From Gammaproteobacteria bacterium (GTDB lineage: Bacteria > Pseudomonadota > Gammaproteobacteria > Pseudomonadales > Azotimanducaceae), in NCBI GenBank assembly GCA_002690865.1, contig NZGG01000039.1:1-63821 (forward strand): 63,821 nt of DNA, in the 5' to 3' direction. This document shows positions 1-6,452 of the stretch, piece by piece; position 1 is the stretch's first letter, and each line of letters begins with the position of its first letter. Position numbers and translations under genes: made by a program. The notes under the pieces are model-generated. The model did no database searches. It saw only the letters and a list, made by a program, of their open reading frames with translations, and was not told where the DNA came from.

Positions 1-52
1 AGGCCCATAAACAGAACCCTCCCCTTTTTTTCAAAAAAATAAAAAATATTCC

Positions 53-79
53 TAAAGTAATCTCAAGCACGACCGACTA
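53..79 (+). promoter_or_regulatory. sigma-28 (FliA) promoter of flagellin gene 1
   Basis: The -35 TAAAGTAA (53-60), an 11-bp spacer and the -10 ACCGACTA (72-79) match the FliA consensus (TAAAGTTT-N11-GCCGATAA). Transcription would start near 85 and give a leader of about 175 nt that carries two CGGCAA palindromes and a possible short leader ORF. Confidence 0.75.
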
Positions 80-91
80 ATGTCCTGAGAG

Positions 92-137
92 CGGCAAATT
101 ATTGCCGATTTCCCAGATTTTCGGCAATTTATTGCCG
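92..137. promoter_or_regulatory. Pair of CGGCAA-N4-TTGCCG palindromes upstream of flagellin 1
   Basis: Two perfect 16-bp palindromes lie at 92-107 and 122-137, 30 bp centre to centre, or about three helical turns. They sit just downstream of the predicted sigma-28 start site. The same element recurs upstream of flagellins 2 and 3 and between flgB and flgA. The likely role is an operator or enhancer for a flagellar activator. This is inference; the repetition itself is seen directly. Confidence 0.6.
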
Positions 138-207
138 GTGAGGATTGCTCACTTCTGGTCTCTACGGGTGTGCAGATGTGGGGTCGCATCATCCGTGAAG
201 GGTCGTC

Positions 208-240
208 ATGGCTAAACGCAACGCCAGTAGCTTTTTGTAA
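208..240 (+). other. Possible leader ORF (10 codons) before flagellin 1
   Basis: ATG at 208 follows a GAAGGG-type ribosome site and opens a 10-codon frame (MAKRNASSFL) that stops with TAA at 238-240, 21 bp before the flagellin start. It would be translated if the mRNA begins at the sigma-28 promoter. No regulatory codon run is evident, so it may be chance. Confidence 0.25.
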
Positions 241-261
241 CGTTAACGAGGAGCACTGAAC

Positions 262-1107
262 ATGAGTTTAGTTGTAAATACTAATGTGGCATCTATGAAC
301 GCCCAGCGTTCTCTGATGCATAGCAGCCGAGAGCTGCAAACGTCGATGGAGAGACTATCGACAGGTAAAAAAATCAACAGCGCCGCTGATGACGCTGCTG
401 GTTTCGCTATCGCCGAGAGCATGACTGCGCAAATTAGGGGCCTTTCTATGGCTGCTAAGAATGCTAGTGATGGTCTGTCTCTCTTAAAAGTAGTAGAAAA
501 CGCAACTAATGATGTCACTGATATGCTGCAAAGAATTCGCGAACTTGCCGTGCAGGCGAAAAGCGGAACCAATAGCAGCGGTGATGTCGCTAACTTGCAG
601 TTAGAAGCCAATGCTTTGATGGATGAAATCACGCGAGTTTCTGACAACACAACTTTTAATGGGGTTGCTTACATTGGGGCCGATGCTGACACTATTTCTA
701 TCCAGGTTGGATATAACGATAACGACAGTATCGATATACAAACCTACTCGGTAAATTCGATGGATCTAGGACTTGTCACCGATGCCGATGCAGATGGAAT
801 CAACGATCCTGGAGAATATCTGGATATTGCAAGCGCCAACGCCTTGGATAGTATATCAACGGCAATTAATACGGTTGGTGGTTACAAGGCAGAATGGGGT
901 GCAGGACAAAATAGGTTAGACTACACTGTATCTAACTTAATGAATGTCGTTGAGTTCACTGCCGCTGCAAGATCAAGAATCCAAGACGCCGATTTTGCTG
1001 TTGAAGCAGCAAGACTTGCGAAATCTCAGGTTCTACAGCAAACCGGTACTGCTATGTTGGCGCAAGCCAATGCATCGCCGCAGCTGGCAATCTCTCTGAT
1101 TTCCTAA
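262..1107 (+). CDS. fliC: Flagellin 1 (short form)
   Basis: A structural subunit of the flagellar filament, 281 aa. The N-terminal D0/D1 helices (residues 1-140, with the conserved MERLSTG and NSAADDAAG motifs) and the C-terminal D1/D0 part (about 205-281, ending near AQANASPQ) are intact. The middle is very short, so no D2/D3 outer domain is expected. Residues 174-185 form a DxDxDG...E calcium-loop-like segment. It closely resembles the next gene and is probably a tandem duplicate. A good sigma-28 promoter lies at 53-79 and a strong terminator follows at 1124-1150, so it is a single-gene transcript. The start ATG follows an AACGAGGAG ribosome site. Confidence 0.95.
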   Translation: MSLVVNTNVASMNAQRSLMHSSRELQTSMERLSTGKKINSAADDAAGFAIAESMTAQIRGLSMAAKNASDGLSLLKVVENATNDVTDMLQRIRELAVQAKSGTNSSGDVANLQLEANALMDEITRVSDNTTFNGVAYIGADADTISIQVGYNDNDSIDIQTYSVNSMDLGLVTDADADGINDPGEYLDIASANALDSISTAINTVGGYKAEWGAGQNRLDYTVSNLMNVVEFTAAARSRIQDADFAVEAARLAKSQVLQQTGTAMLAQANASPQLAISLIS

Positions 1108-1123
1108 ACCAAAGCAAAAAAAG

Positions 1124-1150
1124 AATGCGAGCAGAGCTCGCATTTTTTTT
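1124..1150 (+). terminator. Rho-independent terminator after flagellin 1
   Basis: A perfect 9-bp stem (1124-1132 with 1136-1144) closed by an AGA loop runs into a T-tract ending at 1150, 17 bp after the flagellin stop codon. Confidence 0.9.
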
Positions 1151-1197
1151 CCCTAAAATTTCTTAATAAGCAACTTCTTTCCCTAATTCCTCAGTAA

Positions 1198-1298
1198 CGG
1201 CAATCTCTTTCCTTTTTTTTCTAAAGTTCGGCAAGGATTTGCCGATTAATAGTCTGAACGCGGCAAGAGGTTGCCTCCAAACAGGCAAAAACCTGCCG
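1198..1298. promoter_or_regulatory. CGGCAA element cluster upstream of flagellin 2
   Basis: A CGGCAA half-site lies at 1198-1203. A perfect palindrome is at 1229-1244, a near-perfect one at 1261-1276 (last base differs) and a weaker one at 1283-1298. The starts at 1198, 1229 and 1261 are 31 and 32 bp apart, so the sites would lie on the same DNA face. The palindrome at 1229-1244 overlaps the spacer and -10 of the sigma-28 promoter. Confidence 0.6.
1222..1248 (+). promoter_or_regulatory. sigma-28 promoter of flagellin gene 2
   Basis: TAAAGTTC (1222-1229), an 11-bp spacer and GCCGATTA (1241-1248) are a near-consensus FliA promoter. The -10 uses the right arm of a CGGCAA palindrome, so a protein bound there would compete directly with polymerase. 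Confidence 0.85.
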
Positions 1299-1331
1299 CT
1301 AAACTGAACTTACGAGAACAGGGGTCTTAAA

Positions 1332-2246
1332 ATGGCTATAGTTGTAAACACAAACATTGCTTCGATGAACGCACAGCGATCTTTAGCGGCAAATACTCAC
1401 GATCTGAAGAGCGCTATGGAGCGTCTATCTACGGGTAGTAAGATCAATAGTGCAGCAGACGATGCAGCCGGCTTCGCAATAGCTGAAAGCATGACAGCGC
1501 AGGTACGTGGTCTGTCTATGGCAGCAAAAAACGCAAACGACGCCTTAGGCCTACTCAAAGTAATTGAGAACGCTACTAATGACGTGACAGATATGCTGCA
1601 AAGAATAAGAGAACTTGCTGTGCAAGCCCAAAGTGGCACTAATAGTTCTGGTGACGTCGCGAATCTTCAGCAAGAAGCCAATGCGTTGATTGAGGAAATT
1701 ATTCGTGTCTCCGAAGACACTACTTATAACGGCAACACCTATTTAGGTTCAGACGCCAACCTCATTAACATTCAGGTCGGATATAATGATGGCGACGTTA
1801 TCGCTATCCAAACTTATGATGTTGATTCAACTGAGTTAGGGGTCAAGATCACTGACACTGCAGGCGGTGGAGATGATATTCTTGTCGCGCTTAAAGATTC
1901 TTCTGGGAACTATCTTGATATTTCTCAGACAGCAAATGCAGATCCAGCCGGTGATGGTAGTGTGAATAGAGTTCCTGGTGCCCTCGAGGTTATTACTGGC
2001 GCTATTGATCAGGTAGCTAGCTACAAAGCCGAATGGGGTGCTGGTCAAAATCGCCTAAACTATACGGTTTCCAATCTTATGAACGTCGTTGAATTCACTA
2101 CCGCTGCTCGTTCAAGGATTCAGGATGCTGACTTCGCAGTAGAAGCTGCAAGGCTCGCAAAAGCTCAGGTTCTGCAACAAACCGGTACCGCAATGTTGGC
2201 CCAAGCCAATGCTGCTCCCCAACTCGCACTGCAGCTAATCAAGTAG
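1332..2246 (+). CDS. fliC: Flagellin 2 (short form)
   Basis: A filament subunit of 304 aa. Its N-terminal ~150 residues and C-terminal ~80 residues are nearly the same as flagellin 1. The central segment (about 160-225) differs and is slightly longer, with a Gly/Asp-rich stretch. The terminal D0/D1 polymerisation regions are complete and there is no large D2/D3 domain. ATG follows an AGGGG ribosome site. It has its own sigma-28 promoter (1222-1248). It probably arose by tandem duplication with flagellin 1, and may form a different part of the filament or be expressed under different conditions. Confidence 0.95.
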   Translation: MAIVVNTNIASMNAQRSLAANTHDLKSAMERLSTGSKINSAADDAAGFAIAESMTAQVRGLSMAAKNANDALGLLKVIENATNDVTDMLQRIRELAVQAQSGTNSSGDVANLQQEANALIEEIIRVSEDTTYNGNTYLGSDANLINIQVGYNDGDVIAIQTYDVDSTELGVKITDTAGGGDDILVALKDSSGNYLDISQTANADPAGDGSVNRVPGALEVITGAIDQVASYKAEWGAGQNRLNYTVSNLMNVVEFTTAARSRIQDADFAVEAARLAKAQVLQQTGTAMLAQANAAPQLALQLIK

Positions 2247-2274
2247 GTCGTGACTTGATCGCTGTATCGATGAC

Positions 2275-2318
2275 GAGGCCACGGTAATGTTAGTGCTGTT
2301 ACCAAAACAAGTGGCCTC
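2275..2318 (+). other. Long hairpin after flagellin 2
   Basis: GAGGCCAC (2275-2282) pairs with GTGGCCTC (2311-2318), and GGTAA/TTACC extends the stem inside. A weak pyrimidine run follows rather than a clean T-tract. It could terminate transcription, protect the 3' end, or form part of a larger structured RNA with the next element. Confidence 0.55.
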
Positions 2319-2328
2319 ACCTTTCTCC

Positions 2329-2387
2329 GACCGAGGGCTCACGACCCCTTTAGCTCGAAACAGTTAAAGAGCCCCCGGTCTGGGGTC
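2329..2387 (+). ncRNA. Predicted H-type pseudoknot between flagellins 2 and 3
   Basis: A 12-bp stem (2329-2340 with 2369-2380, one mismatch) has a loop that contains GACCCC (2343-2348). This is exactly complementary to GGGGTC (2382-2387), just past the stem. The two pairings interleave as an H-type pseudoknot. It lies 28-140 bp after the flagellin 2 stop and before the flagellin 3 promoter. No known family is recognised. Confidence 0.4.
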
Positions 2388-2448
2388 TATACAAGGAAAA
2401 GGGTCGTTAATAACCGAAAGAGTCTAAGTACCAATAACTAAAAAGATC

Positions 2449-2475
2449 TAAAGTTTTCTTAAATTAACCCGATAA
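2449..2475 (+). promoter_or_regulatory. sigma-28 promoter of flagellin gene 3
   Basis: TAAAGTTT (2449-2456), an 11-bp spacer and CCCGATAA (2468-2475) differ from the FliA consensus at one base. It probably drives flagellin 3, flaG and perhaps fliS. Confidence 0.85.
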
Positions 2476-2487
2476 CTTCTGTGTAAG

Positions 2488-2535
2488 CGGCAAAAAAAGT
2501 CCGAAAAAGACGGCAAAGAGGCAACCAGCCTGCCG
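2488..2535. promoter_or_regulatory. CGGCAA elements upstream of flagellin 3
   Basis: CGGCAA half-sites lie at 2488-2493 and 2511-2516. An AGGCAA (2519-2524) is paired with CTGCCG (2530-2535). They fall in the predicted 5' leader, in the same relative position as at flagellin 1. The palindromes are less perfect here. Confidence 0.5.
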
Positions 2536-2584
2536 TTTTTTTCCGCTTTTTACACTAACGACGGATGGCTAAAGGGGTTTAGTT

Positions 2585-4090
2585 ATGGGAATGGTTTTAA
2601 ACACAAATATTCCATCGATTCAGGCTCAGAGAGCATTGGGCGAATCGAGGAAAGAAATGGAAATCGCCATGGAGCGATTATCTACAGGGTCTAGAATTAA
2701 CAGTGCAGGAGATGACGCAGCGGGACTGGCCATCGTAGAACGCATGAATACTCAAATCAGAGGCTTAGGCCAGGCAACTAGAAATGCAAATGATGGGATT
2801 GCCTTGATTAAAACGGTTGAAAATGCTCTTGTAGAGGTCACTGGTATGCTCCAGAGAATGCGAGAACTAGCGGTTCAGTCGGCGAGTGACACATATACCG
2901 CAACAGAACGCGCCTTCGCTGATAATGAAGTTGCATCACTTCAGTTAGAGATATCTCGAGTGTCACTAAATACCCGGTATAACGGAGCTCAGGTCCTCAA
3001 TGGTTCCTTTGCAGCTAAATCTTTGCAAGTAGGCACAGAGGCTGGTGAAACCATCGATTTTTCTATTGGAAATATCGAATCTTCAAAGCTTGGCGCTTAT
3101 ATTATTGATGGAGTGACCGCGGCAGCGGTCGCGAGTAGTTCAACAGCGACCAACCCAACAAATGCCGTTGCAGATAACGAAAATCTCTCTCTTACCTCCT
3201 ACGGAATATCCAGGACCATCGATGTCGAACTTGATGATTCGGCAAAAAACGTCGCTAGAAAAATTAATGCTGTAGCAGCCTCAACTCAAGTAGTGGCTTC
3301 AGCCAAGTCTTTCGCTTGGTTCTCTACAGATACCGCATCTACTACAACTACAGCTCGACTCAAAATTAACGGTACAGAGACAGCATCTTTCACTATGACA
3401 GCTAATGATGTCAGTGATGCAATTCAAAAAATTAATGCGATATCTTCCACTTCGGGCGTCCAAGCGAGTGCAACAGGAGACTATAAAATTCTTCTGAAAG
3501 ACTCGGATGGAGATGATATCGTATTAATCAATACTTCTGCTCGCACGGATCTTGATATACAAGCTGTCGGTGTTAATGGGGTAACCCCCTCAGGATACGA
3601 CGCGGATTCAGCGGTCAATGGAACCAATGAACTTACCTTCACTGCCTCAGGAACAGGTACTGATACCGTCAATATTAGAGGTAATCTCAAACTATCTTCT
3701 AATCAGGACTTTAAGATCAATCAAGCAACTTCGACCGAATATTTTACGTCAGGAGACACCTCTGCACCTCTTGTTAATGTCACTTCGGTGAGTGTTTTAA
3801 CACAAATAACGGCATCCAATGCATTGGCAATTATCGATGGTGCAATAGAAACCGTGTCATCTGTAAGAGGCTCTCTGGGCACCTTACAAAATCGTCTAGA
3901 TTACACTGTGTCTAACTTACTTAAAGTAACTGAATTTACCACGGCAGCAAGATCACGAATCGCTGATGCTGATTTTGCAGCTGAAACAGCTCGGTTAGCA
4001 AAAGCGCAAGTGCTACAGCAAGCAGGAGCTTCTATGCTTTCTCAAGCCAACGCTTCAACCGATACCGTATTACAATTACTAAGAGGATAA
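2585..4090 (+). CDS. fliC: Flagellin 3 (long form with D2/D3 insert)
   Basis: A filament subunit of 501 aa. The D0/D1 termini (about 1-175 and 420-501) are conserved. The ~245-residue middle is Ser/Thr/Asp-rich and resembles the corresponding region of the flagellin at 25573-27678, including a segment around residues 240-330. It therefore belongs to the second flagellin subfamily in this window rather than to the short pair just upstream. ATG at 2585 follows AGGGG. flaG starts 17 bp after the stop and is probably co-transcribed. Confidence 0.95.
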   Translation: MGMVLNTNIPSIQAQRALGESRKEMEIAMERLSTGSRINSAGDDAAGLAIVERMNTQIRGLGQATRNANDGIALIKTVENALVEVTGMLQRMRELAVQSASDTYTATERAFADNEVASLQLEISRVSLNTRYNGAQVLNGSFAAKSLQVGTEAGETIDFSIGNIESSKLGAYIIDGVTAAAVASSSTATNPTNAVADNENLSLTSYGISRTIDVELDDSAKNVARKINAVAASTQVVASAKSFAWFSTDTASTTTTARLKINGTETASFTMTANDVSDAIQKINAISSTSGVQASATGDYKILLKDSDGDDIVLINTSARTDLDIQAVGVNGVTPSGYDADSAVNGTNELTFTASGTGTDTVNIRGNLKLSSNQDFKINQATSTEYFTSGDTSAPLVNVTSVSVLTQITASNALAIIDGAIETVSSVRGSLGTLQNRLDYTVSNLLKVTEFTTAARSRIADADFAAETARLAKAQVLQQAGASMLSQANASTDTVLQLLRG

Positions 4091-4107
4091 ATAAGGTAGG
4101 GAAAATC

Positions 4108-4500
4108 ATGCCTATAGAAACAATAGGAACAACAGTTAACCCCGCAGGCTCGATGCCAAACAAAGGCATCGAAACCGTCGAGAGACCTCCGGCTTCGCCG
4201 GAGGTCTCTACCATTCAACCTGTTACTTCAGTTATTCAGACGGTAGCAGATCCTAAAGAGCAACGTTCGCAAGATATCCAAGAGGAGGTTGCTAAAGCAC
4301 TTGAAACCGTCGAGATCATGATGGAAGTAAGGGATCGATCTGTTCAGTTCGTCGTGGATCAAGAGTCTGGCGCAGACGTAATCAAAGTCGTTGATGACAA
4401 TACTGGCGAGGTGATTCGACAAATACCTACAGACGAACTTCTTAATTTTATGCGCAACCTAACAAAAATGTTGGGTAGCTTTTTAGATGAGAGGGTTTAA
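4108..4500 (+). CDS. flaG: FlaG family protein
   Basis: A 130-aa FlaG-family protein, linked in other bacteria to filament length or stability. The FlaG domain spans about residues 55-128 (pattern RSVQFVVDQ...VIKVVDDNTGEVIRQIP). The first 50 residues are low-complexity and Pro/Thr-rich, and their DNA contains two strong hairpins (4151-4171 and 4181-4209). It sits 17 bp behind flagellin 3 and before fliS. The order flagellin-flaG-fliD-fliS is usual in polar systems, but fliD is absent here. Confidence 0.88.
   Translation: MPIETIGTTVNPAGSMPNKGIETVERPPASPEVSTIQPVTSVIQTVADPKEQRSQDIQEEVAKALETVEIMMEVRDRSVQFVVDQESGADVIKVVDDNTGEVIRQIPTDELLNFMRNLTKMLGSFLDERV
4151..4209 (+). repeat. Two perfect hairpins inside the start of flaG
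   Basis: CGATGCC (4151-4157) pairs with GGCATCG (4165-4171). A perfect 13-bp stem follows (4181-4193 with 4197-4209, TTC loop). Both lie in the coding sequence and neither has a T-tract. They could slow early translation of flaG or be a remnant of a small palindromic element inserted in frame. Confidence 0.7.
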
Positions 4501-4587
4501 AACCCAATATGAACCTAAAGTTACGTCTGTTGTAACCGACTTAGTTAGAGTGTAAATTAAAAAGCTGTATCCGAGAGGAAGTGCAGC

Positions 4588-4989
4588 TTGAGTAAAAAGG
4601 ACCCAAAAACTATGTATCGAGCTTCAGCACTAGATAGCTATTCGAAAGTCGATGTCGAAACCAAGACAGCGGTTCAAAATCCACATCACCTCATCTCTTT
4701 GCTTTTCGAAAAAGGCTGCGTGCTTTTACGTCAGTCTACCGAACAGCTTAAGAGAGACGACTCAGATGGCTTTTATAAATCAACGAGTCATGCTATGCAG
4801 ATAGTTGTAGGCCTTCGAGGTATTCTTGACATCGAAAATGGTGGCGACCTTGCAGCTCAACTTTATGAAACCTACACAGCTATCGGTCTATCCCTTTCAA
4901 AAGCAAGGAATGAAAAAGATCTCGTAGCTATTGAGAAACTTTATACTGCTTTAAATGAATTACGGGATGGCTGGGAAGCAATCAAGTAG
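4588..4989 (+). CDS. fliS: Flagellin export chaperone FliS
   Basis: A cytoplasmic chaperone that binds the C-terminus of flagellin and keeps it unpolymerised before export. It has 133 aa from TTG at 4588, which has a good GAGAGGAAG ribosome site. An internal ATG at 4612 would start the protein at MYRASALDSY, where the family usually begins, so either start is possible. The helical pattern is typical, with SLLFEKG in helix 1 and ALNELRDGW at the C-terminus. It lies 87 bp after flaG with no clear promoter between. Confidence 0.88.
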   Translation: MSKKDPKTMYRASALDSYSKVDVETKTAVQNPHHLISLLFEKGCVLLRQSTEQLKRDDSDGFYKSTSHAMQIVVGLRGILDIENGGDLAAQLYETYTAIGLSLSKARNEKDLVAIEKLYTALNELRDGWEAIK

Positions 4990-5005
4990 TGCTTGGTCAT
5001 CAAAT

Positions 5006-5521
5006 CTAGTTCTCTATGTCTCGAACGATTAATAAGGGTCGTTCAAGATTATCAAATAGTCGACAAGAAGTAGCACCAGAATAGGTATACGTTCCACATC
5101 GGAAACCATAATGTGGACTCTTATCAATCGCCCAATAATTTTCAACCAGAATGCTTGGGAACACGTTGGTGTTTACACTCGGATTACCACATCCTTTAAC
5201 TTTTAGGCTTGCAAGCTCATCAAGGGATGGAAGGCGCCAGCGACCGGCAACCTTTTCATTCATTTCTTCAACCGTAATTACACCATCTTCCCATTGCAGA
5301 AACATTGGACTTCCCACGCACCTATCATTGACGAAACGCTCACCCACAGAGCATCGAAACCATTCGACGTCAAAGTCCGGATCAAAAGCAATACCACCGT
5401 CTCTAATCTCAAACCGGCCAAAATCCGCCGCATCGATAACTTCTCGGCAGTCAGGTGGCAGCCTTCGGCCACAACCAATTAGCATGGTGAAAATCAATAG
5501 TACGCAAATAAGTCGCTTCAT
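5006..5521 (-). CDS. Putative lipoprotein with Lcl C-terminal (DUF1566-like) domain
   Basis: 171 aa from ATG at 5521 (a GTG three bases earlier is possible). The N-terminus is a lipoprotein signal with lipobox LIGC (Cys17). The C-terminal half has the WRLP-x-x-x-E-L-x-S-L pattern and the later SGATSC segment of the Lcl/DUF1566 family. Members are often cell-surface or extracytoplasmic, and the function is not established. It is rich in Cys, so disulfides are likely. It lies alone between fliS and motA on the opposite strand, and nothing in the sequence ties it to flagella. Confidence 0.7.
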   Translation of the reverse strand: MKRLICVLLIFTMLIGCGRRLPPDCREVIDAADFGRFEIRDGGIAFDPDFDVEWFRCSVGERFVNDRCVGSPMFLQWEDGVITVEEMNEKVAGRWRLPSLDELASLKVKGCGNPSVNTNVFPSILVENYWAIDKSPHYGFRCGTYTYSGATSCRLFDNLERPLLIVRDIEN

Positions 5522-5573
5522 CACCCGATTTCCTTAATATTTTGCCAAAACGATAAATAAACCTAATTCATAT

Positions 5574-5600
5574 TCAAGAGATATAGAGTATAACCGAAGG
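5574..5600 (+). promoter_or_regulatory. Possible weak sigma-28 promoter of motA
   Basis: TCAAGAGA (5574-5581), an 11-bp spacer and ACCGAAGG (5593-5600) keep the FliA spacing and half the consensus bases. Stator genes are usually FliA-dependent, which supports the reading, but the match is modest. Confidence 0.4.
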
Positions 5601-5658
5601 ATTCACTAAGAAGCTGGGGTAAACTCTCCGGCTAGGGCAGTTAATAGGTAGAAAAATT

Positions 5659-6432
5659 ATGGATATTGCAACGGTTATTGGTCTAGTAGGGACCCTAGGA
5701 CTCATTGTCTGGGCGATGGATAATGCAGCAGGTATTGGTGCATTTATTGATCCAACCTCTGTAGTCATCGTTTTTGGTGGTTCTCTTGCCGTATTATTAA
5801 TGAGATCAACACTACCTGAGTTCATTAATGCCTGGGCTAAGGTGTTCATGAAAACCATTCTCAACTCAGCTCAGCCCTCAGGTGAGCTTATCCAGCAAAT
5901 CGTCGAAATGGCCAATATTTCCAGAAGAGATGGGGTCATCGCTCTTGAAGGTCAAATGGGGGAAATAAAAAATCTCTTTCTTCAGAAAGGAATCGGGATG
6001 GTAGTTGATGGCACAGATGCTGAAACGATTGAGACGTCCTTAAATAATGAACTTGAACTGATGAAATATCGCCATTCGACTGCATCAGGGGTTTTCGTAT
6101 CTTGGAAAGATATCGCTCCAGCGATGGGTATGATAGGAACCCTCGTAGGATTGGTCGGAATGCTGCAGAACATGAGTGACCCGAAAGCAATTGGTCCAGC
6201 GATGGCTATTGCTCTTCTGACCACTCTGTACGGTGCACTCATAGCAAATGTAATCGCAGGGCCTTTAGCGGAAAAACTAGATAATTATTCATTAGATGAA
6301 CAAAACGCCTGTAATCTAATTATCGAAGGCGTTTTAGAGATTAGAAAAGGCACCATGAATCCAAGGGTTTTAGAGGACGTTTTAAAAAGCCGACTGAGCC
6401 CAGCCGACAGAGAAAAACTCGCGAGTGCTTGA
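5659..6432 (+). CDS. motA: Flagellar stator protein MotA (PomA-like)
   Basis: An inner-membrane ion-channel subunit of the stator that turns the flagellar rotor. It has 257 aa and four membrane segments: two at the N-terminus (about 5-22 and 32-50) and two around 155-175 and 182-202. The MDIATVIGLVG start and FVDPTSV-like segment resemble the sodium-type PomA more than proton-type MotA. Ion specificity cannot be fixed from sequence alone. It is followed 20 bp later by two motB genes, so one MotA must serve two different B subunits unless another exists elsewhere. Confidence 0.9.
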   Translation: MDIATVIGLVGTLGLIVWAMDNAAGIGAFIDPTSVVIVFGGSLAVLLMRSTLPEFINAWAKVFMKTILNSAQPSGELIQQIVEMANISRRDGVIALEGQMGEIKNLFLQKGIGMVVDGTDAETIETSLNNELELMKYRHSTASGVFVSWKDIAPAMGMIGTLVGLVGMLQNMSDPKAIGPAMAIALLTTLYGALIANVIAGPLAEKLDNYSLDEQNACNLIIEGVLEIRKGTMNPRVLEDVLKSRLSPADREKLASA

Positions 6433-6452
6433 CGCTCTGGAGAAACTGATCA

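Noticed and set aside
92-137. Palindromes read as sigma-54 -24/-12 promoters
   Set aside because: GG and GC are 9 bp apart in every copy; sigma-54 needs 10. The copies at flagellins coexist with clear sigma-28 promoters.
2519-2535. AGGCAA...CTGCCG before flagellin 3 as a sigma-54 promoter
   Set aside because: Spacing of 10 fits, but the -12 is CTGCC rather than TTGC and a far better sigma-28 promoter lies at 2449-2475.
5505-5531. CCCGATTT upstream of motA as a sigma-28 -10
   Set aside because: The -35 position reads CAAATAAG; the element at 5574-5600 is better.
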